A DNA stretch of 64,000 nt from the NCBI GenBank assembly GCA_026122225.1, contig JANEZZ010002201.1, positions 62,001 to 126,000 of the forward strand, written 5' to 3'. The translations under genes and the position numbers were made by a program. The DNA comes from Heloderma charlesbogerti. Lineage: Eukaryota; Chordata; Lepidosauria; Squamata; Helodermatidae. Position 1 is the stretch's first letter, and each line of letters opens with the position of its first letter. Below are positions 38,701-53,700 of this stretch, in pieces. The notes under the pieces are model-generated. The model searched no databases and was not told the origin of the DNA. It was given only the letters and a program-made list of their open reading frames with translations.

Positions 38701-41700
38701 TACCTGGCGGTGGATGCTCCGGGTCAGGCTGTCCTCCTTCCACAGCCGGCCTGCGGAACGAAATGGCGGTCGTCATAGCGGCCGCCATTTGCGTCCCTGC
38801 CCGTGGCCATGATTGACTTCGTAAGTATTTACGTAGCCTATCACGGCAAAGAGCAGGGACGCAAATGGCGCCCGTTATGCCATTTGCGTCCCTGCTCTTT
38901 TCGTGATAGGCTACGTAAATACTTTGCTGCGGAGCTGGCCAGGGGGGTTTCCGGGGAGGAGGGACGGATCGCCTCCCCCCCGCCCAGTGGATGCCCTGAC
39001 TGGAACCAGGTAAGGGATTCGTACATCATATGTCATGGCTTTCAATACCACCTATACACAACTGACACCCACTTCTCTCTCTGAACTATCTGTTCCCCTC
39101 ATTAAATTTGCCTTTCCAACTGCCTGTCTGATATTTCTTCTTCAATTGTTTGTCATCATCTCAAACTCCATATTTCCAAGACTTCTTTTTGTCCTCCCAA
39201 GCCCTCCTCTCTTTGTTCCCTTTCCTTATGCATTGACAATGACCCTGTACACCTGATCAGGAACGAAGCCTTGGTTTTCTTTTTGACTCCTCTCTGCTTT
39301 TCATATCCAGCTCATCACTAAATCATTTCACTTCATACATATACTGTGTATTGGGTTTTGATTGAATTGTTTTTGAGAAGACCCCTATTGTGTTGTGGAA
39401 CTACTTCTCCCTTTACAACTTTTCCTCTTTGAGGGTTGCAGTCCCTTGGAGGGAATGTGTTCGCTACCTCTGTGGCAGGCCAGGGCTCTCGTGGAAAGCA
39501 CAGAGACATGGAAAGCCTCTCCCAAGCTTAGGTTTTCCCGAACAAGCAGCCGCTTGGCCAGGTAGGTCTGTGTCTCCAGCCAGATAACTCAATCCTCTTT
39601 TTAAATAGGACACAGCTTTCTAGTGATTCCTTAGCCAGAGTTTCAGTGCTCCCTAGTATTCAGTCTGCAGGAAAGGGCTTCAGCCCAGGGAAAGGTGTAC
39701 TGCTCTTAGAGGTCCTGCTACAAATGTATCTTCCCCCACTCTATCCCCGCTTTCTGAATAAGCACATGTAGATGTGTGTTTGTGTGTGTGTGTTTCTAGG
39801 TAATTTGGCTCCAGTATTGTATCTGGCCAGAGCCCCAGCCACTTCTGTGCAAGCTTTGTGTTCCAGTAGTAAGGATTGCAGCATGGGCCCCTTTTAATTG
39901 GTGCACTTCTGGTATCACCTTGTCCCAAATCCCCCATGCACTCCAGTCACATTCTCCTGAGAAAGTATCTGAAGACATAGCCAGCCTCCAACAGCTTGTC
40001 TGGAGGTTCTCATAGGGAAGGGGCCACCAGAGACACAGATAAATGTGAGTGTGTGAGAGTTATAGGATCTGGATAGACCGGGTGTAGCCGGAACACACAA
40101 CCCCCTCTCTGTCAGCTTAGTTTTCCCTCCAGCCTGCTCCCTCCACTCTACTGCCAACACTCCCCCTGCCCTCACAATCCCATTTTCTTATTCCCATAAG
40201 TGTTATGAACTCCACATTTCCTAATACCTGTTGCCTTGTGCTATCATTCAAACCATCCTTCCAGGATGGAATGTTCACGCATGTCCACAACCTTGCTTTG
40301 GGTTTCAGGAACCGGCCTTGCTGAAAATATAGCTAATTTCCCTGTGCAGAGTACAGTTCTCAAGGAAAGCCTGCAGGTTCATTGTCATTGTTATGCTTAT
40401 GTTTAGATTACATTGCTTTACCAGGGTGATTTCCCCAAAATCAACTTGTGCATTTGAAATCCATGTTTATAAACAATAAATGTGCCAAGTGTGTATCCTG
40501 AAACACTTGTGTGTTTGTAAATCCTTGGCTGGGAAGTCTTCTCCTAGCCATAGACCCTCTGTGACGAATGTCTAAAGATTCCTGCTGTGAATGTGTGTCT
40601 GTGGGAATGTGGACAGGGCTATACACGTGTTCGCACAAGCAGGAGCACATTTGGTAAGAGTTTGCTCATCAACTTGTGTGGTTTGTTTGTATTTATCATC
40701 TGCATGTGCCATAAAACTTTCCTCCTGTGGGTTGATTTTGTGATATGGAAGTATAGTCCTGGTGAGCCTGAATCAGGAGGGTAATATTTATTTTGATGAT
40801 CCGTCCAAATTATTGGGTTCTGGAACTTCCATAAAGCTACTGAGCTTTTGCTGCCACAAAAGCAATTTACAAGCACTGTGCTTTTGCCTGTGGTCATGTA
40901 TGAATTCTATATTAAAAAATCCATAGACAGGGCAATTTTCCTGTCAGAAGATTTTTCAGAGTTATGACTGGTGTTTTTTTAAATGCAGTCATCTGTCTTC
41001 ACAAGTCTGACCTGCGCAGCTTCTGAAGTTTCAGTTGTTGAGGACATCCAACCAAATGCCTCCTTTGCAAGCCTTTCAGATGCTCATACTGCAAGATTAT
41101 GGTAAAAAATAATCATGCAACCATTTTCTTCCTCTTGAAACTTATTTTTGTTCTTGTTTCCTTATCCCTTAACAAGCTTTCATCTCTCTATCTTTAAACA
41201 CATTAGTTATTATTTGATGGGCCCAGAGAAACGAACTGGATTTGTATGGGCTTAGATATTTGGGGAGTAGAATAAGGTGTCTATAAGTAACACATAGGCC
41301 AAGCTGAATGTTTGCGTGAATTGGCAGTAAAGCATCATCCCAAGAAGATGGAGATAAGATTAGAGCGCTCGCTCTCTCTCACACACACACATGCACACAC
41401 ACACACATGCACACACTGATTTATAGATCCAACCCAGCAGAATAGGTCATGGCTTGTCTCTGTTTGCACAAAGACTAAAGGGAGGCAACAACTAAAGGCA
41501 AAGAGAATATATCTAAAAATCACACTTCAGATTTAAAATGATTATATAAAGTTGATTCGATGGTTGTTCCAAAATGGAGACGCTTGGTAGGAACCTTTAC
41601 CATAGATCTTGTTAACATAGTAGAATAGATGGTGAGGGATGTTCTGCCTTTGCATAGGGCAGTGCTGCAAAACTTTTGAACAACCAAGTTGAACACAACC

Positions 41701-44700
41701 CACCAGTCATGCATGGCAGCCCACCAAGGGCTCTACAGATCTCCTGTTTTTCCTGTCTGCCTGGGACTGTCAAGCACCTGCCTGCCTGGTTTGTCAAACA
41801 TCTGTCAAGTAACAACATATGACATGGCAAGTGGGATGTGTTCAGCTCTAGGCACGGCCTAGAAATTGGTTTGATAGGTTTGGAATGTTCAGAATGTTCT
41901 CTGAGCTGCTGCTTCTGTTTCATATGGAAGTAGAGCAGGGGAAACCACACAGTGGAATACTTTACCGGATTAGACTTGTTGGTGCCTAAATTATCCACTA
42001 ATTGGAACAGTAATGAGCAAGTGTTTGGTTTATACACAATTACCAGCTGCATTTTATGCAGTTCATTTCTTGGATCTTGATGGATTTATGATTATTAATC
42101 TAGAATCATAGAATTGTAGAGTTGGAAGGGACCTTGGACGTCATCTAGTCCAGACTCCTGCTTGATGCATTCCAGACAGATGGCTATCCAGCCTCTACTT
42201 AAAACCCCCCAGCAAAGGAGAGCCCTCTAATTCCTGAGGCAGTCCACTGTTGAACAGCCATTCTCTGGTTACAGGAACATTTTAATTGTGTTGACTTTTG
42301 AGAGCATCTGCTTTCCCTAGCATTGTGCCATCATGCGAGAAAAATCTCACCTGTTGGAATGTCAGTAATATCTACAAAAATAACTGCAGCAACAACAACA
42401 ACAACAACAACAGTAATAATATACATTTGTCAAACACGAAAACAAAGAAGTTGCTATAAAGCTGCTTATTTTATACCTATTAAGAGACTGGAGCATTGCA
42501 AGACAAGAACATCTGGCAACCATATCTCCCCTTTTCCCATGCCATGTAGCTCTGCTTTTTGTGCTTTACAAATGCAATAAAATACAATTTAACTCAATGG
42601 GACTTACTTTTGAATAGACGTCTGTAGGATTGCACTGTAAATGGAGGTCTCAAGTGGATCTCCAAAAAACACATGGAAAATAGTAAAGCCTTCGGCTGCT
42701 TTTTCCAAGGTGAGAAGGGAGGAACAGAGATGACTAAATGGAGGTGGAAGTTCCCACTGAGAATCACATGTCTCTTATTACAGAAAAGTCTCAATTACAT
42801 GTTATAAGGAGCATATGGCTGCCACCAAAAATTGCATCCAATTTGAGGTATGCAGCTTGTCACACAATTGACCTCATGTCCTGATGCCATAATGCAGTAC
42901 ATATCCCTGCCCCTACTCCTGTTCAGTAACTGGTCAGGGTCACAATCTCATGCATGTTTACTTGGGAGTATGTCCCATTGAACTCAGTGGGACTTACTTC
43001 TGCGTAAACATGCTTAAGATGCTAAGATACCTAGTGTAATGTAATGGCTATGAGATTGATCAGGAAGTCCTGGATTCAAACATTGTCTCTGCCGTGAACT
43101 CATATGGGTAATAATGCTGACAACGTACAGGGTTGTTGTAAGAATTACTACTAGTGCTTCAATGGTATGCAAATACTAAGTATTATTATTAAGCATATCA
43201 TTAGACCATTAATATTATAAGGTTGAAGGTGATGTTTTGTGTGCATTTATTTTATTCTCATTTTTTGTATAGAGTTCTTATATACATTTTTACTTTTTAT
43301 ACTGTTTCCTCTGTTTATTTTCATATTTTAACATATTTTAAAGACTGCTGTTTATTTTGATTTTGGTAAAGGTCACTGGCCATGCAGTGAAGGTATTGTA
43401 AGGCCAGATTGTGAGTTCTCCAAATAGCAGCTGGTGCCTGAGCACAGAGAGCTACCAGAATGAGGCTCACTTCCAGAAGTATATTTCTAAAATAGTTGAG
43501 CCTTAGATCGTTCACGGCCTTAGAAGCCAGACAAAAAACAAACAGAAAGGGGGAAGTATAATGCTCTAATTAGGATGAAGGATAATTTTTTTTAGAACAT
43601 TTATTTAATTCAGTTATGAATTGGGTTTGGTTTAATGACCAAAAAAGCCTGATGCGTAAAGAATACTGGAAGTACCATAGTTTGTGAGCACCACACATTT
43701 TCTGAGGCAGTTTGTATGAACAGACATTCTTGTATACAAAGCTCTCTCTGTTCTTTGGCCCTCTGCTATTTTAACAGTCTCCAGTTAACACGGAGGGAGG
43801 CCGTCATGGCTTAGGACTACTTGGATGAGTCATTCTAAAGGAATATCTGGCAATACTTAGGTGTAAAACTGTGAAACACAAATTTCTTAATCCTCTGCAC
43901 TTCCCATTACCGGAAAGGAAACTGTTCTTACCATAATTCAGGCAAATGCAAGATCAGAAAGCACCATACTATTTGTATATAACACAGCCTTGTAAGTAAG
44001 CCCAGAAAAGTTACTTGCCTGCACTTTTCTTTTTTACTCACCTGCTAAGAGGCTGGTAGCTGGACAGAGCAGTCCTATGGGCATCCAAGAAGCACTCTGA
44101 AGTCAGAGTGCTCTGAAAGTCCTATGCACTGCTGGCTGACACTTGGCAGAACAGGAGGGGCGAACTTCGCCTTTCCGTCCCCTTCCTGCTGATATTCTGC
44201 TTTTGAGCATACTCAGTGGAGTCACAGGGATGGGAGATGAGAGGCTTGTGGCACCTATGGATCCTTGGTGTCTCCCCTCCCTGCCCTCTTCCTCCTCCTC
44301 ATTTGCATCCTCATCCAAGGTTGGAGCTGTTGGAAGCTGTTGTGGTGCTTTCCATGATGGCGAGGCAGGGGAGGGACAGCAGGAAACAATCCCTGTTCGA
44401 ATTTCCCCTCCGGAGGTTGTCACAGTGTCTATAGCCTCAGAAGGGAGCTCCACAATATCCTGTAGTTCCTGGAACACTCTCTCAAGGACCATAGGATTGC
44501 TCTCTCAGTTTCTATGCTGGTTTGGAAGAGACAAAGTACCTCCTTGCGACCAGTATGGAAACAGGCTGTTAACCTGTTGGGAGGCTAGTTTTAAAAACTG
44601 CCTTCTACGTAGTGGGCTAGCTACACAGAACGGGACACTCTTTTTCTGCAGCCATGTTAGAAACCACATGGGCTGGTGGATGAGGGACATCCTTCATCCA

Positions 44701-47700
44701 CCAGCTCTTTTGCTAGTCCACACACTTGCATGGAATTCCTTATTGCCTATGGTGACCAGGCAAATTGTTAAATCAAAGTTGATGTAACAGTATTGGAAAC
44801 AGAAACTATCAGTTTGATGGAATATGTTCTTTATGCAAGCTCTAACCTAGATTATACACGAATGGAGCCCCCAGCAAGCACACATGCACAACCTGCTCCA
44901 ATGCCTTATTTGTTGCAAAAGACGAATAATCCCCTTCCAGATAAACTCTGAGCTTTGCTCTGAAGCTTTTGTGTCGTTATTTGAATAGCACATAAATATT
45001 AATCCCAGCCTTCTCTAAACATTAAATCATAGTTGCAGTGTTTATGCCTTCTTGCTAGGGTTAAATACAATTCTGCTTCAAAAACATGTTAGGCTTAATT
45101 TTATTCAAATAAACAGTGCAACAGTCGCCCAAGCATCACATTAGAAGCTCATTTGGAAGACAGCTTTGATTCTTCTCATTTTCCTACTTTCATAAATCCT
45201 TGCTTTATTCAAGATAATTGGGCTTTCTGGGATAAGTGCTGCCAGCTGTTCTCAGAGAATGGAAAGAATATTCAGAATTCTCACACTACAGAATAGAACA
45301 AGAGAAAGATACAATACCATAAAATACCTGCCAAAATCCTGATCATGGTGACCCAGTTCACATGATTAAATTGATCCATGGTGGCCTAAATAAGCCACCT
45401 TGGTTTGTAGACACCCATTCCATAACCAAGCCTGCGCTAGTAGGTTGTCATGTCGTCTGAACCCAGCAAGGGTGGGTTGTTAGCATAGTTAACACACCAC
45501 TCAGAACCCATGGGCTGTTTTAGGATTGTAGGTGGTTTGTTAACCATGGCAACAACCTACCTGCACTGGGTTTGGACAACACAAGAACCTATGAGTGGGG
45601 CTTAGGTTATGGAATGGGCAGCCATGGGCACCCTCAAACCACAGTGGCTTATTTAAACTACTGTGGGTAATTTAATGGTGCAAACCCAGTCAGTCAGCTA
45701 TAAAAATTTAAAAAACCCAAACACTCTTGTATGTGTATGTATTTTAAAATTATATTTTACTTTTGCACTTTAATGGAACCTCTATTAGGTGGCTTACCCT
45801 TTCTCAATTAAATAGCAATGCATAGCAAAAAATAACAATAATGGTGACAAACTGTGTTTGAATTGTGTTTTAGTTTTAATAATTTTATATTGCATTTTAA
45901 TGTTGTATTTGTTTTGTGATCCACCCAGAGAATTTGTGTTATGGGGTGGCTATATAAATAATAGTAATAAATAAAACGCAGCTAGGTGGCATATGTTTGT
46001 TTTTAACGTAGTACTACTTCTGAAATGGATATTTTGCTGTAAAATAGCATAGTTCTTACAACATTGGTGACCATCAGAACTGAAGATCTATATTTTAAAT
46101 GCTGAAATACTCCTTGCACTTTAAAGAATACTAATGTTTGAAGCTTGAAACCATGCTCCTGACAAGGAAATATTTAGAACTGGATACACAAAGAAAATGG
46201 CCATGTCCATCAAATGCCGTGTTAGGAAAGGACAGAAAGACAGTAAAAATGCAGGCAGAATGGGGATGTGGTAAAATGAGTCTGAGCAGGATTGGGGATA
46301 GTTTACATACACACCCCTCTCATGGTGTTTTGGTCGCAGCTGTTAGTGAAATGCTACAAACCTAAAACAGTAATGGTGGAATTTCAGTTGACTACCAGGA
46401 TTTCAAGACCTTCCCCGCTTGCCTTCCATGGGAAATTTTGTAGTATTTTTATGTTCTGTTGTGATGTGAGCTGCCTTGAGAGGATTTGTCTTGAAAGGAG
46501 GTATATAATTTCTGAAATAAATAGGGTGTGGCTGTAATTTCACCAGCATAAACAGCTTTGTACACCAGTCACAGCTATGTGGATTCGTAGGACTGGGTTG
46601 CTATGTAATGGGATGGACGTAAGCCCTTCTTCAAGCTACATGTGTAACTCAAGTGCTTTACAACAAAGTTTTGTAAAGTGGATGGTTGAATCTCACTGAA
46701 TCATGCTGGTAATGCATTTGCACCCCAGAGGCGTTCAGCATATTTAGCATAAAAACAAATGCAATAGCCAATTAATTAATTAATTAATTAATTGACGTAT
46801 ACCATGGTGTTAGAGCAAAACCCTCTTTAAAGCAGCTTGCAAAAATTTAAAAAATAAACAATAATTTTATCACAATTAAAACAATCCAAAATGACAGATA
46901 AAAGCAGCAGCAGCTAACAACCAGCATGCATACAGATCAATAAAATGCTGCAAGAAAAGGGGAATAATTGTAGAAGTCCACTTAAAGGCAGATACAGATG
47001 AGGCCATATGCCCCTCTTTAGGCAGACAGTTCCCATGATGTGGGATCACCACAGAAAAGGCCCTCTTCCTTGTGCCCAGCAAACTGATGATGGGCCAGAA
47101 ATCAGAACCTCTAAGGCCCATTTCAGGGCATGGGCAGCTTTGTATGGGTGCAGGTGGTCCTTCAGATAAGGATTGCTGAAGACTTTAAAGGTAAAAAACA
47201 GCACTTTAATTTGAGCCCAGGAACAAATAGAAATGCAGCCAGTGTAACTGGTACAGTAGCAGTATAATATCATATGATCAGAACACTTGGCCCCCACAAG
47301 CATCCTAATGGCTGAATTCCGTACCAGTTGAAGTTTCTGAACTGTCTTTGAAGGCAGCCATATGTAAAGCAGATTACAGCAGTCTAGTCTAGATGTAACC
47401 AGGGCATGTGTAACTGATGCCAGATCTGCCTTGATAGGGTTGCAGCTGGAAAATCAGCCTAAACTGGTAAAGGCTCTTCTAGCTATCAATGCTACATGCA
47501 CCTCCATAGATAGGTCCAAGTCCACAAGAAGCCCCAGACTGGCTTTTCAGGGGGAGTTCAACCCCGTCCAAAATTGGTTGCAGTCTTCCAGTTCAGCACT
47601 CTTCCCAGCCAACAGTATTTCAGTCTTGTGTGGATTAAGCTTCAACTGGTTTGCCCTCATCCAGCCCAAAATTGCCTCCAGGCACACGTTCAGAGTTTCC

Positions 47701-50700
47701 ACCACCTTCCTGGCACTGTCCGTCGTATGCATGTTGATAACACCTCAGCCCAAACCTTTCCCATGGGTTTCATATAGATGTTGAAAAGCATAGGGATGAA
47801 GATGGAACCCAGACTTGTCCCCCTGTACTACTTTCTGGTTCTGTCTCTCCAGAAAGGACCAGATGCCACTGTAACGTGCTTCCAAGTGCCTCTGCACAGT
47901 GAGAACTCAAAAGGATACCATGGTCAATGGTATCAAAAGCCACTGAAACGTCCAGGTGAACTCACAGGATTGTACTCCCCTGTCCATTCAAAGGCGCAGG
48001 ACATCCATCAGGGCAATCAAAGCAGTTTCCATCCAAAACCAGTTTGGAAGTCAGGTTGAAATGGATCCAAATAATCAGAATAAACTTCCTGAAAAATGGT
48101 TCCTTTGCCAAACTAAGTAAAACAATAAGACTGAAGCAGGATGCGTTCTGATTCTCATCCTGTTTTTTACCAGGGAGCTCAAAACTATTTCCTATTGGAT
48201 ATTCCTGTCACTCGAGAACAGCTTTGTCACTATCGGAATGCAGCGGAAATGGCCCATAGTGAACTTGCAGCACTCCTGGTAAAGTATGAATGTGCCCAGG
48301 CGGAGGTAAGCTTTGAAAGAGACATTCCTTCTTGCATGAAAGTGTTTGTTAACCCACTAAAAGTATCTCGTAGATAATGGAAACTCCACGTAGTAAACGT
48401 AATGCATGGACTGGCTCTTACTTTCAAATATGTTGCTTTAGGATTTGGCTATTACTACAGTTTTAATAGTGACCCTTTTGCTTCTTCCCTTCAATATTTT
48501 TTTTTGTCATGGACAAGCTTTAGAATTATTTGCTGTGCAGTCCAAACCTATGGATGTTTACTCAGAAGTAACTCCCACTGAATTCAGTGGAGCATGCAGC
48601 TATTCGGTTTTTTCTTCCTGAACAGATTTTTTTTCTGGTAAGAAGAAAGATGGAAAACATGAGAGGGCTACAAATTGAAGATGCCACCTGCCCCCCCCCC
48701 CGGTAAAATTCTGCAAATGAGGAAGTGTACTTGCACAATAAAAGCCTCATCTGGAAGCACCCTAAGTGAAGAGCACCATTACTGTATCATATTCCAAATA
48801 TGTGTCAGAGACATAGCAAAATAATACTTCTTAAGAAAAGAGGCCTTCGGGGGAGGTGGGGAGTTGCTTTGTCCACATTTTCTTTTCTTTCTTTTTTTGC
48901 ATAGACAGTCCATTTGTTTCTGGTAAGAGTGTGCTTTAATGCTTATGCTTCTAATATTGTAGAAGGAACAGGTGGACTCAACTACTGGTCCTTTGCCTTG
49001 TTCTGTTATTGTGGGTGTTGGGGCTTTTTTTGTTTTAAGAGCCATAGTTTACTAGTCTTTAGATTCACTGCATGAATCATTAATTGTGAATTATGAATCA
49101 ATTTGTTGTTGCCAGGCTTTTGATCAATTTAATTAACTTTTGAGTCAAAAGTGATTATCTTTTTTTATTGCAACTTGTTAGCACATAAGTATAGTTCCCA
49201 TTTTGAAGAGAAATGTAACACTTCAACATAAGGTGAACAGTTGTTATTACATCTGAATCTTTTCAAGCTCTTGTATTTATCCATTCTGTTAGTTCTGTAA
49301 ACAGTTGTTCTATTATACTTATTGTGCAGATTTAGCCGTTTAAATTCTACAGTAGAGTTTGCTCTCTATATTCCTGTTGTATATTTCTATTTTGAACCCT
49401 TATCCTGAACTTAACTGGACTTGACAGTGGGTCCTGTTTTTTGTGTGTTTTTTTGGAAGGGCTTTATTTTTAAACTTGTTTTCTGGAACCAGCCCTGACC
49501 TCTGATCTTTGCCCCAAATTCAGAGAGTCTCATTATGTACAGGTACAGGCTTACAAACTGACAAGCAGTGCTTTCTGTTGAAAACAGTAGGATCACAGTT
49601 TAATTGAAACTGACTAGAATTCCCCAGTAGAGCATTAACAGCACAATCCTATGCATGTCTATTCAGAAGTAAGTTACTGCCACTGAGTTATTCCCAGGTA
49701 AGTATGTATAGGATTGTAGCCTAAGGCTGCAATCCTACACTTGTCTACCTGGGAGTAAATCTCATTGAACTCAGTGGGACTCACTTCTAAGTAGACATGC
49801 ATAGGATTGCAGTTTAAGGTCCAGGATGTAGATTGGGACCCAGACATACCCAAATACTGTATTAAAATTAAGAAAAAGGAGTTTAATTTTGGATATAAAT
49901 TCCACTGAAATCAATTGGACTTCTAAGTAAACATGGTTAGAATTGAATTGCTTTTAGGACCTCTGAAGAAGTTCTTAAGTTTTGCATAGGTACATATGGG
50001 AGAAGGCGGTCTCTCAGGTAACTTAGTTATTCATTCCTAGTAATAAATTCTCTGTCAGAATCTCTGTTAGAATCTATTATATATAGGGAATTACTTATAT
50101 AAGGAGATACTGATTCAGATCATTGGTCTATCTACAATACTGTGCCCCATAACGTCATGCAGTATCCTTTAAGATTAAGTGGAGATGGTAATAGGAATTG
50201 ATCTTGGGACTTTCTAAATGGAAAGCATGTGCTGTACTGCTAAGTTAAATTCCTTCTCTCTCAATCTCTGAAAATGATTAAAATATATATTGAATCACGT
50301 CTAGATAACCTCTAGCGCACTTACATTTTGTAATCCACATCTGTTTATAGCTTCTAGATCTTAAATCCAAATTAGCCTGTAAAGACGTATCTATCCAGGA
50401 ACTGAAGGCTGAAGTTGGGGGCTATAAAGAGAATGATGCCAGGCAATCTTCTCTGCTCTTCTCTATGCAAAGTAGACTCCAGGAGATTGAGAAGGAATCT
50501 GGTACGATTGCCATGTCTAAAAAACAAGTGGACCTAAAAGCACAGGCCATTCTCCAGGAGAATTTGGAACTGAAGGGGACAATACAGGAACAAGAAGGTC
50601 AAATCAGGTAAGGACATCAGATAAAATGCAGAGGAGGAGCGGGATCATGTAAGCCACCTTGGGTTCCTTGTAAGAGAAAAAAGGCAGGGTATGTAAATAA

Positions 50701-53700
50701 TAATAAATAAATGGACATCTTAACCTGAAATAATTGCCCTATATACTGTAGTTACTGTATCTGTAATGGTTCTTAAAAAGAACGATGCCTGTACTCAGAC
50801 AGTGAAACTCCATCCCTCTCACAGGAAAAATGTCAAAACAAAACCTGGGTGTTTTCTGCTGACTTTTTAGTCTCCTTGGTCAAGATGGAAGGTGTATGTA
50901 TAAGACAGGGGTGGGCAACTTCTGGCCCTCCAGAAGTTTTGGCCTACAACACCCATCAACCCTAGCCAGAATAACCAATGGTGAGGTCCGATGGGAGTCA
51001 CATGGCAAAACATATGGAGGACTACAAGTCCTCCTCTCTCCCCCTCCCCCTGTATAAGAGTTATATAGGTTAGTGTGGTTAATAATATTGGATTTTCATA
51101 AAATTATTTTAGGATTTTATATTTCATATTTTTAAAATGAATTACTTCTTGCTAGTTCTAGAGAGATGCAACTCAGAATAACACAGGATAGAAATCTAGC
51201 TAAATAAAATAAACTTGAACTTGGGTCTCATGCTAGATCTTAGTAATTGTCTTTCAAGCCAGTCTATTTTCCCCTATCTCTCTGATATTAGTACTTGGGG
51301 CAGAAGCATGGGAGAGAGATCTCACTACTGGAGGTGGGGGAGGCTTCATCTGAAAGCCTTTGTAAATGCACTGTGGATTTTATTTATTTATTTTTATTTA
51401 TTTATTAGATTTCTTAGCCACCCATCTGGCAGCTACCTGGCCACTCTAGGCGGCGTACAGTACAAATAACAACACAGAATATAACAAATTTACATAATCA
51501 ACTGAACAAAACAACATTGCTCTAAAAACAAAACAAAACAAAAAAACCCCACATAAGCCACCCCAAATGCCTACCTGAACAGCCATGTTTTCAAAACCCA
51601 GCAGAAGCTCATCAAAGAGGGGGCATGGCCAAGGTCACTAGGGAGGGAATTCCACAGAGTGGGGACCACCACAGAAAAGGCCCTCTCCCTAATCCTCACC
51701 AGCCTAGCTGTCCTGGCTGATGGGACAGACAGAAGGCCTTCCAAGGCCGATCTTGTTGGGCGGTGTCCCTGGTGTTGTTGGAGGTGCTCTGGGCTGGAAC
51801 CATATAGGGTTTTAAAGGCTGATGCCAACACCTTGAATTGGGCCCAGAAAACAACTGGTAACCAGTGTAACTCCTTCAGCACTGGAGTGATGTTGTCTTG
51901 CTGACCGCTGCCTTTGATCAGGCGGGGCACCAGCTGCGACTTCCGAACTGTCTTCAAGGGTAACCCACATAGAGCACATTACAGTAGTCTAGGTGAGAGG
52001 AGACCAGGGCATAAACTGCTGATGGGAGCAGGTAGTTAGGGAGGTAGGGGTGCAGCCGCCATATCAGATGGAGTTGGTACAGCGCCACCTAGGTCACGGC
52101 TGACACCGGAGCCTCCATGGACAGCTGGGAGTCTAAAATGACCCCCAGACTGTTGACCTGGTCCTTCAGGGGCAGCCATACCCCATTGAACACCAGGTCA
52201 ACATCCTGGTTTTGTCGGGGTTCAGTTTCAACTTAGTCCTTTTCATCCAGCCACTCACCAACTCCAGAAACTTGGACAGAGTTTCTACAGCCAGCCTTGG
52301 TGAGGATTTAAATGAGAGGTAGAATTGCGTGTCATCTGCATATTGGTGACAGTGCACCTCAAACCTCCTGATGATAGCCCCCAGTGGCTTCACATAGATG
52401 TTAAATAACATTGGGGAGAGAACAGAACCCTGTGGCACCCTGCAAGTGAGCAGCCAAGGGTCTGAAGTCTCCTCCCCCAGAGCTACCCTCCGGTACCTGC
52501 CAGAGAGGAAGGAACGGAACCACCGTAATACAGTGTCCCCTGTGCCCAACCCCTCCAGGCGGTCCAGGAGGATACTGTGGTTTACTGTACCAATAGCCGC
52601 TGAGAGATCGAGGAGAACAAGGAAGGAGCATTCACCCCTGTCCAGAGCCCTTCCCATATCATCCACCAAGGCCGTTTCATTTAGTAGACTGTTTAGTAAA
52701 GTTTTCAGGGCCTGCCCTATTATTAGGCAGCCACCTCAGGTGGCAGATGCTGGGTGGTGTGGAAGGGGCTGTGGTGGCAGCCCCTTGGCCATTCCCCTCT
52801 CTTGGAGGATAGAACTGTGTGTTCAAGGCAGCCTGTCCTGCACCCCCTAAGCTAGCCTTCTGCCCTCAAGTATGGTGAAGGATGCTGTCATATCATTAGT
52901 GTTGAAGTAAGATTCAGTTGCCAGTCTTCTGTAGGTGAAATGGAAGGGTACCATCTCCTCCTTTGGCTCAGGCAGCAATATGTCTTGGGCCAGCCCTGAT
53001 AGTTTTTGACTTGATTTCCGATGGAAGACAGAAGTTTTAGGTTTGGGGATTTTTATATAACTTGTTTGGGCTTTGTGTGCTCTGCTGTGCTGTCCAATTC
53101 ACAGAGCTTATAAAAAGGAAAATTTGGAACTGCACAGTGGTATATGATAAGAATTTGCATGTGTAGTGTGTGCCCCTGCAACACACTTGTGCATTTCCCT
53201 TATGTGTGAGTACATGCATTGTTGCTTAGAGTCACCTTCCATGACATTTTGAAGCTCCATGTAGAGTGGGAGAAAACTGAGAGTGAAGAGGGATCTTTGT
53301 TGTCAGTCTTTGGCTGAAAGAAGATTTCTCTCATCATGAAGCTTAGTAATTTTGTCCCTGAGAGTTGTCTTCTTGTATGTGGTGAAATCTTTAAATACCT
53401 TCAAGGGGGCTTTTCTCATTTGGGATCTAACTGACTGCTGCGCTGATATTTTCAGACACAATTCATGTGTGCCCCAGTAAGATCCCTGTTATGAATATCA
53501 TATTGGATATTTTCTGCCGTCTCTGCCTTTAGCAAAACATTGGCAACTTCACCTGACTTTGTCAGTAAAGTAGTCCCCATGTTCCAGAATGATTTCCTTC
53601 ATGTTTGAAACATGGGTGAACACTCTGTGGAGAGTAGCGGTAGAATCTGAGGGGAATGTCTTTGGCAGGGTATATTAGATTAAGGTCTGGGGTTCTAGAG

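Noticed and set aside
41102..48139. Candidate short exons near 43900 and 46185 to repair the CCDC170 phase
   Set aside because: Splice-like AG and GT pairs occur there, but none gives a sequence I can link to CCDC170.
52166..52669. An intact retroviral or cellular reverse-transcriptase gene
   Set aside because: The motifs are of the L2 LINE clade, the frame is broken on both sides and the copy is truncated.
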